Source: Dehalococcoidia bacterium (GTDB lineage Bacteria; Chloroflexota; Dehalococcoidia; JACQUA01). From it: a stretch of 39,697 nt of DNA. A program made the position numbers and the translations under genes. The DNA lies in the NCBI GenBank assembly GCA_030689845.1, contig JAUYHV010000189.1, forward strand, positions 1 through 39,697, read 5' to 3'. The notes beneath the pieces are model-generated. The model had not been told where the DNA came from. It did not search any database and was given only the letters and a program-made list of their open reading frames with translations. This document shows, piece by piece, positions 16,564 to 24,525 of this stretch (its first letter is position 1; each line of letters begins with the position of its first letter).

Positions 16564-17322
16564 TTGGGACACAAAGTTAATCCTATAAGTTTTCGGCTGG
16601 GAATTACCCGGACCTGGCAAGCGAGATGGTACGCGGACAAGCAGTACCCGCAGCTGGTTCAGGAAGATTTGAAACTGCGTAAAGTTATCAAGAGTAATTA
16701 CCGGGACGGCGCTATCGCCAATGTGATAATAGAGCGAAAGGTTAACGAAATTACCATCACTCTTCACACTGCCAGGCCGGGAATAATAATCGGTAAAAGC
16801 GGACAACGCATAGACCAGATGAGAGCAACACTTGAAAAACTCACGGATAAGAAAGTAAGGCTGGTTATCCAGGAAATCCGGCAAGCGGAACTGGAAGCAC
16901 CCCTTGTTGCCCAGAACATCGCCGACCAGATTGAAAGGCGGGCTTCATACCGCCGTGCTATGAAACAAGCCCTCCTGCGAACAATGCAGTCAGGCGCCAA
17001 GGGTATAAAGGTGGGTTGTGCTGGCAGGTTGGGAGGCGCGGAAATAGCCAGGAGAGAAACCATGCGGCAAGGACGCGTTCCATTGGCGACCCTCCGGGCT
17101 GATATTGATTACGGGTTCGCAGAGGCCAATACCGCCCAGGGCAAGGTAGGCATAAAGGTGTGGATTTATAAGGGAGATGTTTTCGAAGAGAAGGCTCCAG
17201 TGCCGCTGGAGGAAATGAAGGCAAAAACCGGACCGGTAGAGAGCCTGGTAGGAAACCCGGTTGAAGGTTCTGCAGTGGAAACAATAATACAATTAACGGA
17301 GAACCCAGATGTTGCAGCCTAA
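16564..17322 (+). CDS. rpsC: 30S ribosomal protein S3
   Basis: S3 guards the mRNA entry channel and has helicase-like activity with S4 and S5. The KH-domain motif GIIIGKSGQRI is near residue 77, followed by the C-terminal domain with GRLGGAEIARRE. The 252-residue length includes a tail of about 40 residues rich in Glu and Pro beyond the core. It starts with TTG at 16564, immediately after the rplV stop, with a strong AAAGGAGGG upstream. Its 3' end overlaps rplP by 14 bases. Confidence 0.98.
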   Translation: MGHKVNPISFRLGITRTWQARWYADKQYPQLVQEDLKLRKVIKSNYRDGAIANVIIERKVNEITITLHTARPGIIIGKSGQRIDQMRATLEKLTDKKVRLVIQEIRQAELEAPLVAQNIADQIERRASYRRAMKQALLRTMQSGAKGIKVGCAGRLGGAEIARRETMRQGRVPLATLRADIDYGFAEANTAQGKVGIKVWIYKGDVFEEKAPVPLEEMKAKTGPVESLVGNPVEGSAVETIIQLTENPDVAA

Positions 17323-17734
17323 GCGAGTTAAATACAGAAAGCAGCACCGCGGAAGGCGGCAAGGCGCAGCCCAGGCTGGCAATACAATTGAGTTTGGGGA
17401 ATTCGGGTTAATGGCGACGGAATCATGCTGGCTAACGGCGCGGCAGATTGAAGCCGGCCGCCGGGCTATTACTCACCGTCTATCCAGGGGCGGAAAAGTG
17501 TGGGTACGCGCTTTTCCGGATAAACCGGTTTCGAAGAAACCCGCAGAAACGCGCATGGGCAGCGGCAAAGGGCCGCCGGACCACTGGGTAGCGGTGGTAA
17601 AAAGGAGCAAAATTCTCTTTGAGATCGCCGGAGTAAAAGAAGACATAGCCCAGGACGCCATGAGGTTAGCGGCAGGAAAACTGCCCATCCATACCAGGTT
17701 CCTGGCAAAAGCTTCGGCCGGTGATTTTAAATAG
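17309..17734 (+). CDS. rplP: 50S ribosomal protein L16
   Basis: L16 positions the A-site tRNA and helps organise the peptidyl-transferase centre. The MLQPKRVKYRKQHRGR start, the GFGxxG-like EFGLMATESCWLT segment, RMGSGKGPPDHWVA and the AAGKLPIHTRF end are diagnostic. The ATG at 17309 lies inside the rpsC 3' end and is preceded by CGGAGAA. The stop codon (17732-17734) overlaps the AGGAGG ribosome-binding site of rpmC, so ribosomes can pass directly to the next gene. Confidence 0.98.
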   Translation: MLQPKRVKYRKQHRGRRQGAAQAGNTIEFGEFGLMATESCWLTARQIEAGRRAITHRLSRGGKVWVRAFPDKPVSKKPAETRMGSGKGPPDHWVAVVKRSKILFEIAGVKEDIAQDAMRLAAGKLPIHTRFLAKASAGDFK

Positions 17735-17749
17735 GAGGGCTAAAGTATA

Positions 17750-17941
17750 TTGAAGATCCAGGAAATTCGAGCCCTCGGAACCGAGGAGTTACAGAAACAA
17801 TTGGAGGAGGCAAGGCAGGCTCTGTTTAACCTGCGTTTTCGCCTGGCTACAAGGCAGTTAGTCAACGACCGGGAGATTCCGAAAACTAAGAAAACGGTCG
17901 CCAGAATGCTGACTGTGCTCAGTGAAAGAGGATCAGCTTAA
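17750..17941 (+). CDS. rpmC: 50S ribosomal protein L29
   Basis: L29 is a small two-helix protein next to L23 at the tunnel exit. The 63-residue product begins MKIQEIRALGTEELQ and keeps the LFNLRFRLATRQL and IAR-type helix (here VARMLTVLSER). It starts with TTG at 17750 behind an AGGAGG at 17733-17738. It occupies its standard place between L16 and S17. Confidence 0.97.
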   Translation: MKIQEIRALGTEELQKQLEEARQALFNLRFRLATRQLVNDREIPKTKKTVARMLTVLSERGSA

Positions 17942-17965
17942 GGGCAGTAGAAAGATCAAACATTA

Positions 17966-18361
17966 ATGTTACAAAATAGAAAAACCCGTGTTGGCACGAT
18001 TGTAAGCGACAAGATGATTAAAACTGCAGTGGTGTCAATTGAAACACAGCAGCGCCATCGTCTGTATGGCAAAATTACTAAGAAAAGGACCAGGGTTAAG
18101 GCACATGTTGAGATTCCCGTCGAAGTCGGCGACCTGGTCAGGATTGTTGAGACACGTCCTCTTTCCAAGGAGAAGAGGTGGATCGTCCAGGAAATAGTGC
18201 AAAAAGGCAAGATGGCTGCGTGGCAGCCTTTAAGTAGCGATGAGCAAGTTTTGGGTGTGGTGGAGGAAAAGATGACAGGAGAGGTTGAACCCGTGACTGC
18301 CGGACCGGATAATATAGATCAGGAAGAAACATCAGGAACGCAAAATGATTCAGTCAACTAG
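17966..18361 (+). CDS. rpsQ: 30S ribosomal protein S17 with long acidic C-terminal tail
   Basis: S17 is a primary 16S rRNA-binding protein with an OB-fold. Residues 1-82 form the normal protein (RKTRVGTIVSDK, QQRHRLYGK, VEVGDLVRIVETRPLSK). The remaining 45-50 residues are an acidic, low-complexity extension that is absent from the usual 80-90-residue S17. The last 17 bases overlap rplN in another frame, so the tail may have arisen by loss of an earlier stop codon. The ATG at 17966 has no strong ribosome-binding site. The tail is probably flexible and exposed, and its function is unknown. Confidence 0.96.
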   Translation: MLQNRKTRVGTIVSDKMIKTAVVSIETQQRHRLYGKITKKRTRVKAHVEIPVEVGDLVRIVETRPLSKEKRWIVQEIVQKGKMAAWQPLSSDEQVLGVVEEKMTGEVEPVTAGPDNIDQEETSGTQNDSVN

Positions 18362-18713
18362 CAGGTTAAGAGTAGCCGATAATTCAGGCGCTAAAAGCAT
18401 AATGTGCATAAACGTTCCCGGCGGGACCAGGAGAAGGTATGCTTTTCTTGGTGATGTCGTCGTTGCCAGTGTTAAGCAGGCTTTACCGGGGGCAGCCGTA
18501 AAAAAGGGGGATGTGGTGAGGGCGGTTGTGGTCAGGACTACTCAGCATTCAAAAAGAAAAGACGGCTCATATATCAGGTTCGATGATAACGCGGCAGTGC
18601 TTCTCAGCGAGAAAAATAATCCGAGGGGTACCAGGGTTTTCGGTCCTGTTGCCCGTGAGCTGAGGGAAAAGAATTTTATGAAAATAATTTCCCTGGCTCC
18701 GGAGGTGCTGTAA
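18345..18713 (+). CDS. rplN: 50S ribosomal protein L14
   Basis: L14 lies at the subunit interface, forms bridges with 16S rRNA and is the binding site of the silencing factor RsfS. The MIQSTSRLRVADNSGAK start, the KKGDVVRAVVVRT segment and FGPVARELREKNFMKIISLAPEVL end are all conserved, with 122 residues. The ATG lies 17 bases inside the rpsQ reading frame, in the +1/-1 relative frame, with AGGAAGAAACATCAGGAA upstream acting as the ribosome-binding region. Confidence 0.98.
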   Translation: MIQSTSRLRVADNSGAKSIMCINVPGGTRRRYAFLGDVVVASVKQALPGAAVKKGDVVRAVVVRTTQHSKRKDGSYIRFDDNAAVLLSEKNNPRGTRVFGPVARELREKNFMKIISLAPEVL

Positions 18714-18718
18714 ACACC

Positions 18719-19030
18719 ATGAAAATCCATAAAAATGATTCTGTTCTCGTAATATGCGGAAAAGATAAAGGGAAAAAGGGCAAAGTGCGGGTGGTTGACA
18801 CCAAGAAAGACCGCCTGATAGTCGACGGCGTGAACATGATAAAAAAGCACGTTCGCCCCACCGGAACGGTCAGGCAGGCCGGAATCATCGAAAGAGAAGC
18901 CCCGATTAAGGTATCCAATGTCATGGTTTTGTGCCCGAAATGCAGTAAACCGGCAAGGATAGGCCATTTGTCCCTCGAGGATGGGAAAAAGGTAAGGCTT
19001 TGCAGGGCCTGTCACGAAGTTATTGAGTAA
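18719..19030 (+). CDS. rplX: 50S ribosomal protein L24 with C-terminal four-cysteine motif
   Basis: L24 starts large-subunit assembly. The KOW motif (VLVICGKDKGKKGKV) is at the N terminus. The last third carries C72-P-K-C75 and C95-R-A-C98, a zinc-ribbon-like pair that is absent from E. coli L24 but present in several other bacterial groups. The 103-residue length is normal. It starts with ATG five bases after rplN. A 37-base spacer precedes rplE. Confidence 0.98.
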   Translation: MKIHKNDSVLVICGKDKGKKGKVRVVDTKKDRLIVDGVNMIKKHVRPTGTVRQAGIIEREAPIKVSNVMVLCPKCSKPARIGHLSLEDGKKVRLCRACHEVIE

Positions 19031-19067
19031 AACAGGAAATCTATTATCCGTAAGAGAATGAATTAAA

Positions 19068-19604
19068 GTGCTAAAAGAACATTATAAGAACAATGTAATA
19101 GCTCCATTACAGGAACAACTCGGGATTAAAAATGTAATGGGGGTCCCGCGCCTGGTGAAGGTCGTGGTTAATATAGGTATGGGGGAAGCTATTACAAATG
19201 CCAAAGCGCTCGAAGCAGCAGAGAAGGACCTGACAACCATCACGGGGCAGCACCCGATAACCACAAGGAGTAAAAAATCTATCGCCGCTTTCAAACTGCG
19301 ACAGGGAATGCCAATAGGCCTCAAGGTTACCCTCCGGGGCAAGCGAATGTATGATTTTTTAGGTAAATTAATAAACTCCGTTTTACCGCGTATACGCGAT
19401 TTCCAGGGAGTTCCACGGACCGCTTTCGATAGTAAAGGGAACTATACTCTTGGTCTGAAGGAGCAACTTGTTTTTCCCGAGATTGAATATGACAAGGTGG
19501 ACAAAATCAGGGGTATGGAGATAACGATTGTTACAACTGCGGCCTCTCGCGAAGAAGGTGAAAAGTTTTTAGAACTATTAGGAATGCCTTTTATTAGGAA
19601 CTAG
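19068..19604 (+). CDS. rplE: 50S ribosomal protein L5
   Basis: L5 binds 5S rRNA and forms part of the central protuberance, contacting P-site tRNA. The protein has the GVPRLVKVVVNIGMGEA segment, RSKKSIAAFKLRQGMPIG and the DKVDKIRGMEITIVTTA region that are standard, in 178 residues. The start is GTG at 19068. Upstream sequence GAATTAAAG is a poor ribosome-binding site, so reinitiation from rplX may matter. It lies 14 bases before rpsN. Confidence 0.98.
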   Translation: MLKEHYKNNVIAPLQEQLGIKNVMGVPRLVKVVVNIGMGEAITNAKALEAAEKDLTTITGQHPITTRSKKSIAAFKLRQGMPIGLKVTLRGKRMYDFLGKLINSVLPRIRDFQGVPRTAFDSKGNYTLGLKEQLVFPEIEYDKVDKIRGMEITIVTTAASREEGEKFLELLGMPFIRN

Positions 19605-19618
19605 GTTAAGGTTTAATT

Positions 19619-19804
19619 ATGGCTAAAACATCCAAAATAGTAAAATCCCGCCGTACGCCAAAGTTTAAAGTGCAAAAACGCAATCGTTGCCAGGCCTGCG
19701 GAAGACCTCGGGGCTATATAAGGAAATTTGCACTTTGTCGTATATGTTTTCGCCGCCTGGCCGCCTTCGGGGAGTTGCCCGGCGTAACAAAGTCAAGCTG
19801 GTAA
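19619..19804 (+). CDS. rpsN: 30S ribosomal protein S14, zinc-binding (type Z)
   Basis: The 61-residue protein is the short, zinc-containing form of S14, which helps assemble the 30S head. C24, C27, C40 and C43 form the zinc site in RCQACG and CRICF, and the C terminus LPGVTKSSW is canonical. The start is ATG at 19619 with TTAAGG a few bases upstream. No zinc-free paralogue is in this window. Confidence 0.98.
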   Translation: MAKTSKIVKSRRTPKFKVQKRNRCQACGRPRGYIRKFALCRICFRRLAAFGELPGVTKSSW

Positions 19805-19882
19805 AGAAGCAATAAAAAGGTAATAATAATTAGTTAATATTCAAAAGTAATCAAACGGCGAGGTTGGATAAAAATAAAGAAA

Positions 19883-20287
19883 ATGAGCTATATGGTTAAT
19901 GATCCGATTGCAGATATGCTGACCAGGATTCGCAACGCTCTTATGGTTAAACACCCGATGGTGTTGATTCCCGCCAGCGCGATCAAACTCGCTGTTGCAC
20001 GAATAATGCGGGATGAAGGGTATTGCGAAGATTATGAAGTATTGAAGGGAGACCCCCAGAGAGTTATCAAGGTCAATCTGAGATACGGGGAAAAAAAACA
20101 ACCGGTTATTAACGGATTAAGAAGGATAAGTAAACCCAGCAGAAGGATTTACGTTAAAAGGGCCAAAATTCCCAGGGTTTATTCTGGTCTTGGCGTTGCC
20201 ATTCTGTCTACACCTAAGGGTATTATGACAGGAAAGGAAGCCAGGAGGGCCAATGTCGGCGGGGAATTGCTTTGCTATATCTGGTAA
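19883..20287 (+). CDS. rpsH: 30S ribosomal protein S8
   Basis: S8 is a primary 16S rRNA-binding protein and, in E. coli, represses the spc operon. The sequence has DPIADMLTRIRNA near the start, the RVYSGLGVAILSTPKGIMT region and the GGELLCYIW end, in 134 residues. It starts with ATG at 19883; an in-frame ATG three codons later (19892) is equally possible and would give the commoner N terminus. The preceding 78-base spacer is AT-rich and shows no clear regulatory fold. Confidence 0.98.
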   Translation: MSYMVNDPIADMLTRIRNALMVKHPMVLIPASAIKLAVARIMRDEGYCEDYEVLKGDPQRVIKVNLRYGEKKQPVINGLRRISKPSRRIYVKRAKIPRVYSGLGVAILSTPKGIMTGKEARRANVGGELLCYIW

Positions 20288-20308
20288 ATAATCTTTCACG
20301 AGGACAAA

Positions 20309-20860
20309 ATGTCGAGAATAGGTAAAAAACCTATCACGGTTCCCGGTAACGTTAAGGTTAAGATAGAAAAAAACCGGGTAAACGTAATAGGACCAAAAGG
20401 AGAAATGACCAGGGACTTTCATCCGGATATTATCCTATCGTTGGAGAATTCCATTATTACGGTATCGCGTCCGAGCGACAACAGGAAATTGCGCCAACTC
20501 CATGGACTGACCCGGACCCTGATAGCCAACATGGTAAAAGGTGTTAGCGAGGGTTTTGAAAAGACGCTCGATATCGTTGGGGTAGGTTACAAGGGGCAGA
20601 AAATCGGGGAAAAGATTTCGTTGCAGTTGGGTTTTACAAAGCCTGTGGAGATCGACCCTCCCAAGGGGGTAAGTTTTCAATTGGATAATCCCACCAGGAT
20701 TAGGGTAGTTGGTTTCAATAAAGAGGATGTCGGGCAGGTCGCAGCCACACTAAGACGTTTAAAGCCCCCTGATCCCTATAAGAAGAAAGGGGTGACTTAC
20801 GCCGGTGAGCGGGTGAGACAGAAGGCAGGAAAAGCCGGAAAAGCAGGAGCTAAGAAATAA
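20309..20860 (+). CDS. rplF: 50S ribosomal protein L6
   Basis: L6 stabilises the region around the sarcin-ricin loop and the GTPase centre. The MSRIGKKPITVPGNV start, two repeated domains with the GVSEGFEKTLDIVGVGYK and GVTYAGERVRQKAGKAGKAG segments, and 183 residues are standard. It starts with ATG at 20309, with GAGGAC upstream. The stop TAA and the rplR start ATG share one base, so the pair is translationally coupled. Confidence 0.98.
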   Translation: MSRIGKKPITVPGNVKVKIEKNRVNVIGPKGEMTRDFHPDIILSLENSIITVSRPSDNRKLRQLHGLTRTLIANMVKGVSEGFEKTLDIVGVGYKGQKIGEKISLQLGFTKPVEIDPPKGVSFQLDNPTRIRVVGFNKEDVGQVAATLRRLKPPDPYKKKGVTYAGERVRQKAGKAGKAGAKK

Positions 20861-21237
20861 TGAAAATACCCAGAAAAAAAGAAGACTCCCGAAGCGCCCG
20901 GGCGGCGAGACATCACCGAATCAGGACGAGGGTCCAGGGTACAGCGGAAAGACCCAGGTTATGTGTATTCCGGAGTTTAAACCATGTCTATGGTCAGATA
21001 ATTGACGACGTTAAAGGAGCTACGTTGATATCCGCATCAACCCTGGATACGGAATTAAGGGAAAAAGTGAATGATATGCCCAAGAAGGACATAGCCAACC
21101 TGGTTGGCAAACTGGTAGGGCAAAGGGCTTTGGAAAAAGGAATCACTACAATTATTTTCGACCGGGCCGGGTATAAATACCACGGCAGGGTAAAGTCTCT
21201 GGCTGAAGGAGCCCGCGAAGCCGGGCTGCAATTTTAG
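20860..21237 (+). CDS. rplR: 50S ribosomal protein L18
   Basis: L18 binds 5S rRNA with L5. The 125-residue sequence has the basic N-terminal tail rich in Lys and Arg, RVQGTAERPRLCVFRS, and the VGQRALEKGITTIIFDRAGYKYHGRVKSLAEGAREAGLQF C-terminal core in parts that match the family. It begins at the ATG overlapping the rplF stop by one base. It ends 14 bases before rpsE. Confidence 0.98.
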   Translation: MKIPRKKEDSRSARAARHHRIRTRVQGTAERPRLCVFRSLNHVYGQIIDDVKGATLISASTLDTELREKVNDMPKKDIANLVGKLVGQRALEKGITTIIFDRAGYKYHGRVKSLAEGAREAGLQF

Positions 21238-21251
21238 ATACAGGATATATA

Positions 21252-21779
21252 ATGGTTTATAAATCAGGTCGTATGGGCGATTCCTCGGAGGGAAACCTTA
21301 AGGAAAAGATAATATATATCAACCGTGTTTCCAAAGTGGTTAAAGGCGGGAAAAACTTTGGTTTCAGTGCCGTAGTCGTCGTTGGGGACGGGGCGGGAAA
21401 AGTCGGGTTGGGGATTGGGAAAGCGAAGGAAGTCCCTGAAGCAATTCGTAAAGGCGGCGTTGCGGCAAGAAAAAATATGGTAACGGTACCCATGATCGGG
21501 GATACGATACCCCATGAGACCCTGGTTAAATTCAGCGCATCTAAAATACTGATGAAACCTGCGTCCCCCGGGACCGGTCTTGTAGCTGGTGGTGGGGTGA
21601 GGGCGGTACTGGAGGCGGCGGGGGTAAAAGACATTCTGACCAAGTCTCTTGGTAATCCTAATCCTGTTAACCTGGCCAAGGCAACTATTCTTGCTTTAAC
21701 CTCGTTGAAGGATCCGAGGAAACCAAGGATTCCTGGAAAACAAGATTCTGGTACGCAAAAGGTAGAAAATATTGGCTAG
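21252..21779 (+). CDS. rpsE: 30S ribosomal protein S5
   Basis: S5 acts at the mRNA entry channel and in decoding accuracy. The protein has the KIIYINRVSKVVKGGKNFGF region, GGGVRAVLEAAGVKDIL, and 175 residues. An N-terminal stretch of about 15 residues precedes the conserved double-stranded-RNA-binding domain. The ATG at 21252 follows AGGATATATA. The 3' end overlaps rpmD by 8 bases, so translation of the two is probably coupled. Confidence 0.98.
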   Translation: MVYKSGRMGDSSEGNLKEKIIYINRVSKVVKGGKNFGFSAVVVVGDGAGKVGLGIGKAKEVPEAIRKGGVAARKNMVTVPMIGDTIPHETLVKFSASKILMKPASPGTGLVAGGGVRAVLEAAGVKDILTKSLGNPNPVNLAKATILALTSLKDPRKPRIPGKQDSGTQKVENIG

Positions 21780-21954
21780 CTTGATTGTAACCTGGACGAA
21801 AAGTGCTATCGGGTATTCCCAGGATCAGAGAGATGCCATCCGGGCTCTCGGATTGCGGCGTCTGAACCAAAAAGTGAAGCACAAAGATAATCCCAGTATC
21901 AGGGGCATGGTAACAAAAGTACGGCACCTGGTAACAGTTGAAGAAGGAAGGTAA
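21772..21954 (+). CDS. rpmD: 50S ribosomal protein L30
   Basis: A 60-residue protein with the L30 pattern, including TWTKSAIGYSQDQRDAIRALGL and the GMVTKVRHLV end. L30 is a small, non-essential large-subunit protein near 5S rRNA. It starts with TTG at 21772 inside the rpsE 3' end; no separate strong ribosome-binding site is visible beyond GGTAGA. Its final codons include an AAGGAAGG that serves as the ribosome-binding site for rplO. Confidence 0.96.
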   Translation: MASLIVTWTKSAIGYSQDQRDAIRALGLRRLNQKVKHKDNPSIRGMVTKVRHLVTVEEGR

Positions 21955-21961
21955 TAGTTCT

Positions 21962-22414
21962 TTGGTACGGCAACACGAACTAAAACCAGCAGCAGACTCA
22001 AAATTCCGGCGAAAAAGGGTTGGGAGAGGTGACGGGAGCGGCCACGGTGCCTACAGCGGCAAGGGAATGAAAGGGCAAAAATCCCGATCCGGTGGGGGTG
22101 TAAGACCCGGTTTCGAAGGGGGGCAAAACCCCCTGATTAAAAAATTACCCTTTAAGAGAGGATTTACCAATCACTTTAAGAAAGAATATTCTTTAGTGAA
22201 TATAGGTCTTCTTAATGTGTTTGAAAGCGGCTCGGAAGTAACTCCCGATCGCCTGCTAAAGGCAGGCCTGGTTAAGTCATTAAGAAAACACATAAAGGTT
22301 CTGGGGAATGGCACGATAGAACATCCCCTGGTTGTCCATGCTCACAAATTTTCCAACTCGGCCAGAACCGCTTTAGAGGCTGTGGGGGGAAAAGGAGTTG
22401 AGCTTAAGGAATGA
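21962..22414 (+). CDS. rplO: 50S ribosomal protein L15
   Basis: L15 is a late-assembly large-subunit protein. The glycine-rich N terminus (KRVGRGDGSGHG, GMKGQKSRSGGG, RPGFEGGQNP) and the C-terminal domain are conserved. The frame is open from TTG at 21938 but L15 proteins begin just before HELKPA. The TTG at 21962 has AAGGAAGG 10 bases upstream and gives 150 residues, so I prefer it. The stop overlaps the secY ATG in an ATGA arrangement, typical of the spc operon. Confidence 0.97.
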   Translation: MVRQHELKPAADSKFRRKRVGRGDGSGHGAYSGKGMKGQKSRSGGGVRPGFEGGQNPLIKKLPFKRGFTNHFKKEYSLVNIGLLNVFESGSEVTPDRLLKAGLVKSLRKHIKVLGNGTIEHPLVVHAHKFSNSARTALEAVGGKGVELKE

Positions 22415-23739
22415 GACAGAGGGGCGCAACATCCAGGCTAATCAAGGCTATGATGGATGCCTTCGGTCTCCCGGACCTGAGGCGAAAACTTCTATTTACA
22501 CTCCTCATCCTGGTTATATTCCGGTTTGTGGCACACGTTCCCCTTCCCGGCGTTAATCTCGATGCCCTCAAGGACCTTTTTGAACGAAACCAGTTATTAG
22601 GAATGCTGGACCTTTTCAGCGGCGGCGCCATGAGGAATTTCAGCGTTGCCGCGATGGGCGTTTACCCCTACATTACCTCCTCGATTATCATGCAATTGTT
22701 AATACCCGTTATCCCCAGCCTTGCTGCCCTGTCCAAGGAAGGAGAGGCCGGCCGTAACAGACTAAATGTTATTACCCACTGGGTGACTGTTCCCTTAGCT
22801 GCTTTACAGGGATACGGGCAACTGGTTATTTTAAACAACGAAGGAATTCTCACGGGTGTAGGTATTGGCCTTACCGGCGAAAGACTGTTCCCCACTGTCG
22901 CAATGGTTTTCACGATGATTGCAGGTACGATGTTCCTGGTATGGCTCGGAGAATTGATCACCGAGCGCGGAATCGGGAACGGAATTTCCATACTTATATT
23001 CGGCGGAATAGTCTCCGGACTGCCAGGGATGATCGGGAGGTCTTATTTAACCAGGGGAAACCTTATTAGTTTGTTTGCTTTTGTGGTCCTCGGTTTAATG
23101 CTGATACTCGTAATCGTTATAGTCACCCAGGCACACCGGCGTATTCCGGTTCAGTATGCCAGGACGGTTTTCCAGCGGGGAAGAATGATGCGGCAGGGGG
23201 GATCAACCTATATTCCCCTGAGAGTAAACAGCGCGGGAATGATACCGTTGATTTTTGCAATGTCGGTTATGATCTTCCCCGGCACGGTTGCCAGCTATTT
23301 CGTAAATAGTTCCGGCTTTGTCGGTAGCGCAGCAAATTTTATCCGGAATTTGTTTGACGGAGCTAACTTATTTTACTGGGCCAGCTACGGCTTACTGGTG
23401 CTTGCTTTTGCTTTTTTCTATACCATGGTAATTTTTCAACAGCAAAACCTGGCCGAAACTCTTAAAAAACAGGGCGGTTTTATACCGGGTATAAGACCCG
23501 GAAAATTTACCGAAGAATATCTTAACCGGGTTATCAACCGCATCACCTGGGGTGGAGCGGTATTCCTGGCTTTAGTGGCCGTTTCACCATACTTGGCACA
23601 GATCGGAACCGGGACGGCAGGGCAGGTATTGCAGTTGTCCAGCACAGGGTTGCTCATTGTGGTAGGTGTTGTCCTGGATACTATGAAGCAGCTCGAGGCG
23701 CAGCTTCTCATACGGCATTACGAAGGGTTTATAAGATAG
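22411..23739 (+). CDS. secY: Preprotein translocase subunit SecY
   Basis: SecY is the protein-conducting channel of the Sec system in the cytoplasmic membrane, working with SecE, SecG and SecA. The 442-residue sequence shows ten hydrophobic segments, a VPLPGVNLDAL plug-proximal start, GTMFLVWLGELITERGIGNG and a late IPGIRPGKFTEEYLNRV loop that contacts ribosomes and SecA. The ATG at 22411 overlaps the rplO stop by four bases, which ties SecY translation to ribosomal-protein output. It is eight bases before adk. Confidence 0.98.
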   Translation: MRQRGATSRLIKAMMDAFGLPDLRRKLLFTLLILVIFRFVAHVPLPGVNLDALKDLFERNQLLGMLDLFSGGAMRNFSVAAMGVYPYITSSIIMQLLIPVIPSLAALSKEGEAGRNRLNVITHWVTVPLAALQGYGQLVILNNEGILTGVGIGLTGERLFPTVAMVFTMIAGTMFLVWLGELITERGIGNGISILIFGGIVSGLPGMIGRSYLTRGNLISLFAFVVLGLMLILVIVIVTQAHRRIPVQYARTVFQRGRMMRQGGSTYIPLRVNSAGMIPLIFAMSVMIFPGTVASYFVNSSGFVGSAANFIRNLFDGANLFYWASYGLLVLAFAFFYTMVIFQQQNLAETLKKQGGFIPGIRPGKFTEEYLNRVINRITWGGAVFLALVAVSPYLAQIGTGTAGQVLQLSSTGLLIVVGVVLDTMKQLEAQLLIRHYEGFIR

Positions 23740-23746
23740 GGGCTTT

Positions 23747-24388
23747 ATGAATCTTATTTTATTAGGAGCCCCGGGAGCAGGGAAAGGAACACAGGCGGCC
23801 TATTTATCAGCAGAATTCGGCATAGCTCATATTGCTTCGGGTGATTTGTTCCGGAAATATGCAGCCCAGGGCACAAAACTGGGTCTTGAAGCGAAGTCAT
23901 ACATGGATAAAGGGCAGTTGGTACCCAACCCCATTACGATAAACATGATCCTGGAACGGGTTGCTGACAAGGACTGTGCCGCGGGATTTCTTCTCGACGG
24001 ATTTCCCAGGAATATCGAACAGGCTGAAGCCCTGGACGCAGCTTTAAAAAAAACCGGGAAAATCATTGACAGGGTTGTTTATATAAAGGTTTCCAATGAT
24101 GAACTGTTGAAACGTTTGAGCGGCAGGTGGATTTGTAGGGACTGCCAGACACCTTATCACGAGGTTAACAACCCACCCAAAACCAAAGGAAAATGTGATA
24201 AGTGCAGCGGAGAACTTTACCAGAGGGACGACGACAAACCGGCAACAATACAGAATCGCCTTGTAGAGTTCAACAAGCAAACGGAACCCCTTATTGAATA
24301 TTACACAAAAAAAGGCAACCTGGTAGAAGTTAACGGGACCCAGACACCTGAAAAAGTCTGGCTTGATATAAAAGCCATGGTGAGTTGA
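23747..24388 (+). CDS. adk: Adenylate kinase (zinc-type LID)
   Basis: Adenylate kinase interconverts ATP + AMP and 2 ADP and keeps adenylate balance in the cytoplasm. The P-loop GAPGAGKGT is at residues 7-15, the DGFPRN motif near 84-89, and the LID has C130, C133, C150 and C153, so this is the long, structural-zinc form of Gram-positive and related bacteria. At 213 residues the length fits. An AGGGG lies just before the ATG. A 137-base structured spacer separates it from map. Confidence 0.98.
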   Translation: MNLILLGAPGAGKGTQAAYLSAEFGIAHIASGDLFRKYAAQGTKLGLEAKSYMDKGQLVPNPITINMILERVADKDCAAGFLLDGFPRNIEQAEALDAALKKTGKIIDRVVYIKVSNDELLKRLSGRWICRDCQTPYHEVNNPPKTKGKCDKCSGELYQRDDDKPATIQNRLVEFNKQTEPLIEYYTKKGNLVEVNGTQTPEKVWLDIKAMVS

Positions 24389-24433
24389 TAGTACAGACCC
24401 TTTAAAGTAGCGTGAACGTTACTACGGGGTTGG

Positions 24434-24494
24434 AAAACGGATAGGACGAGGTTCGATGATTCTCGGGACTATAAAAGCTTGCTATCCGGTTTTT
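24434..24494 (+). promoter_or_regulatory. Structured element in the adk-map spacer, possible terminator or attenuator
   Basis: CGGATAG (24438-24444) pairs with CTATCCG (24482-24488); an inner CGAG/CTCG pair (24447-24450 with 24462-24465) stacks inside, and a run of five T (24490-24494) follows. The upstream A-run can pair with that T-run. The layout is that of a long-loop attenuator. No recognised riboswitch core is evident. Upstream, GTAGCG-TGAA-CGTTAC near 24408 forms a second small hairpin. Confidence 0.45.
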
Positions 24495-24525
24495 CGCTTG
24501 GCAAGGAATCACTGAATACAAATCA

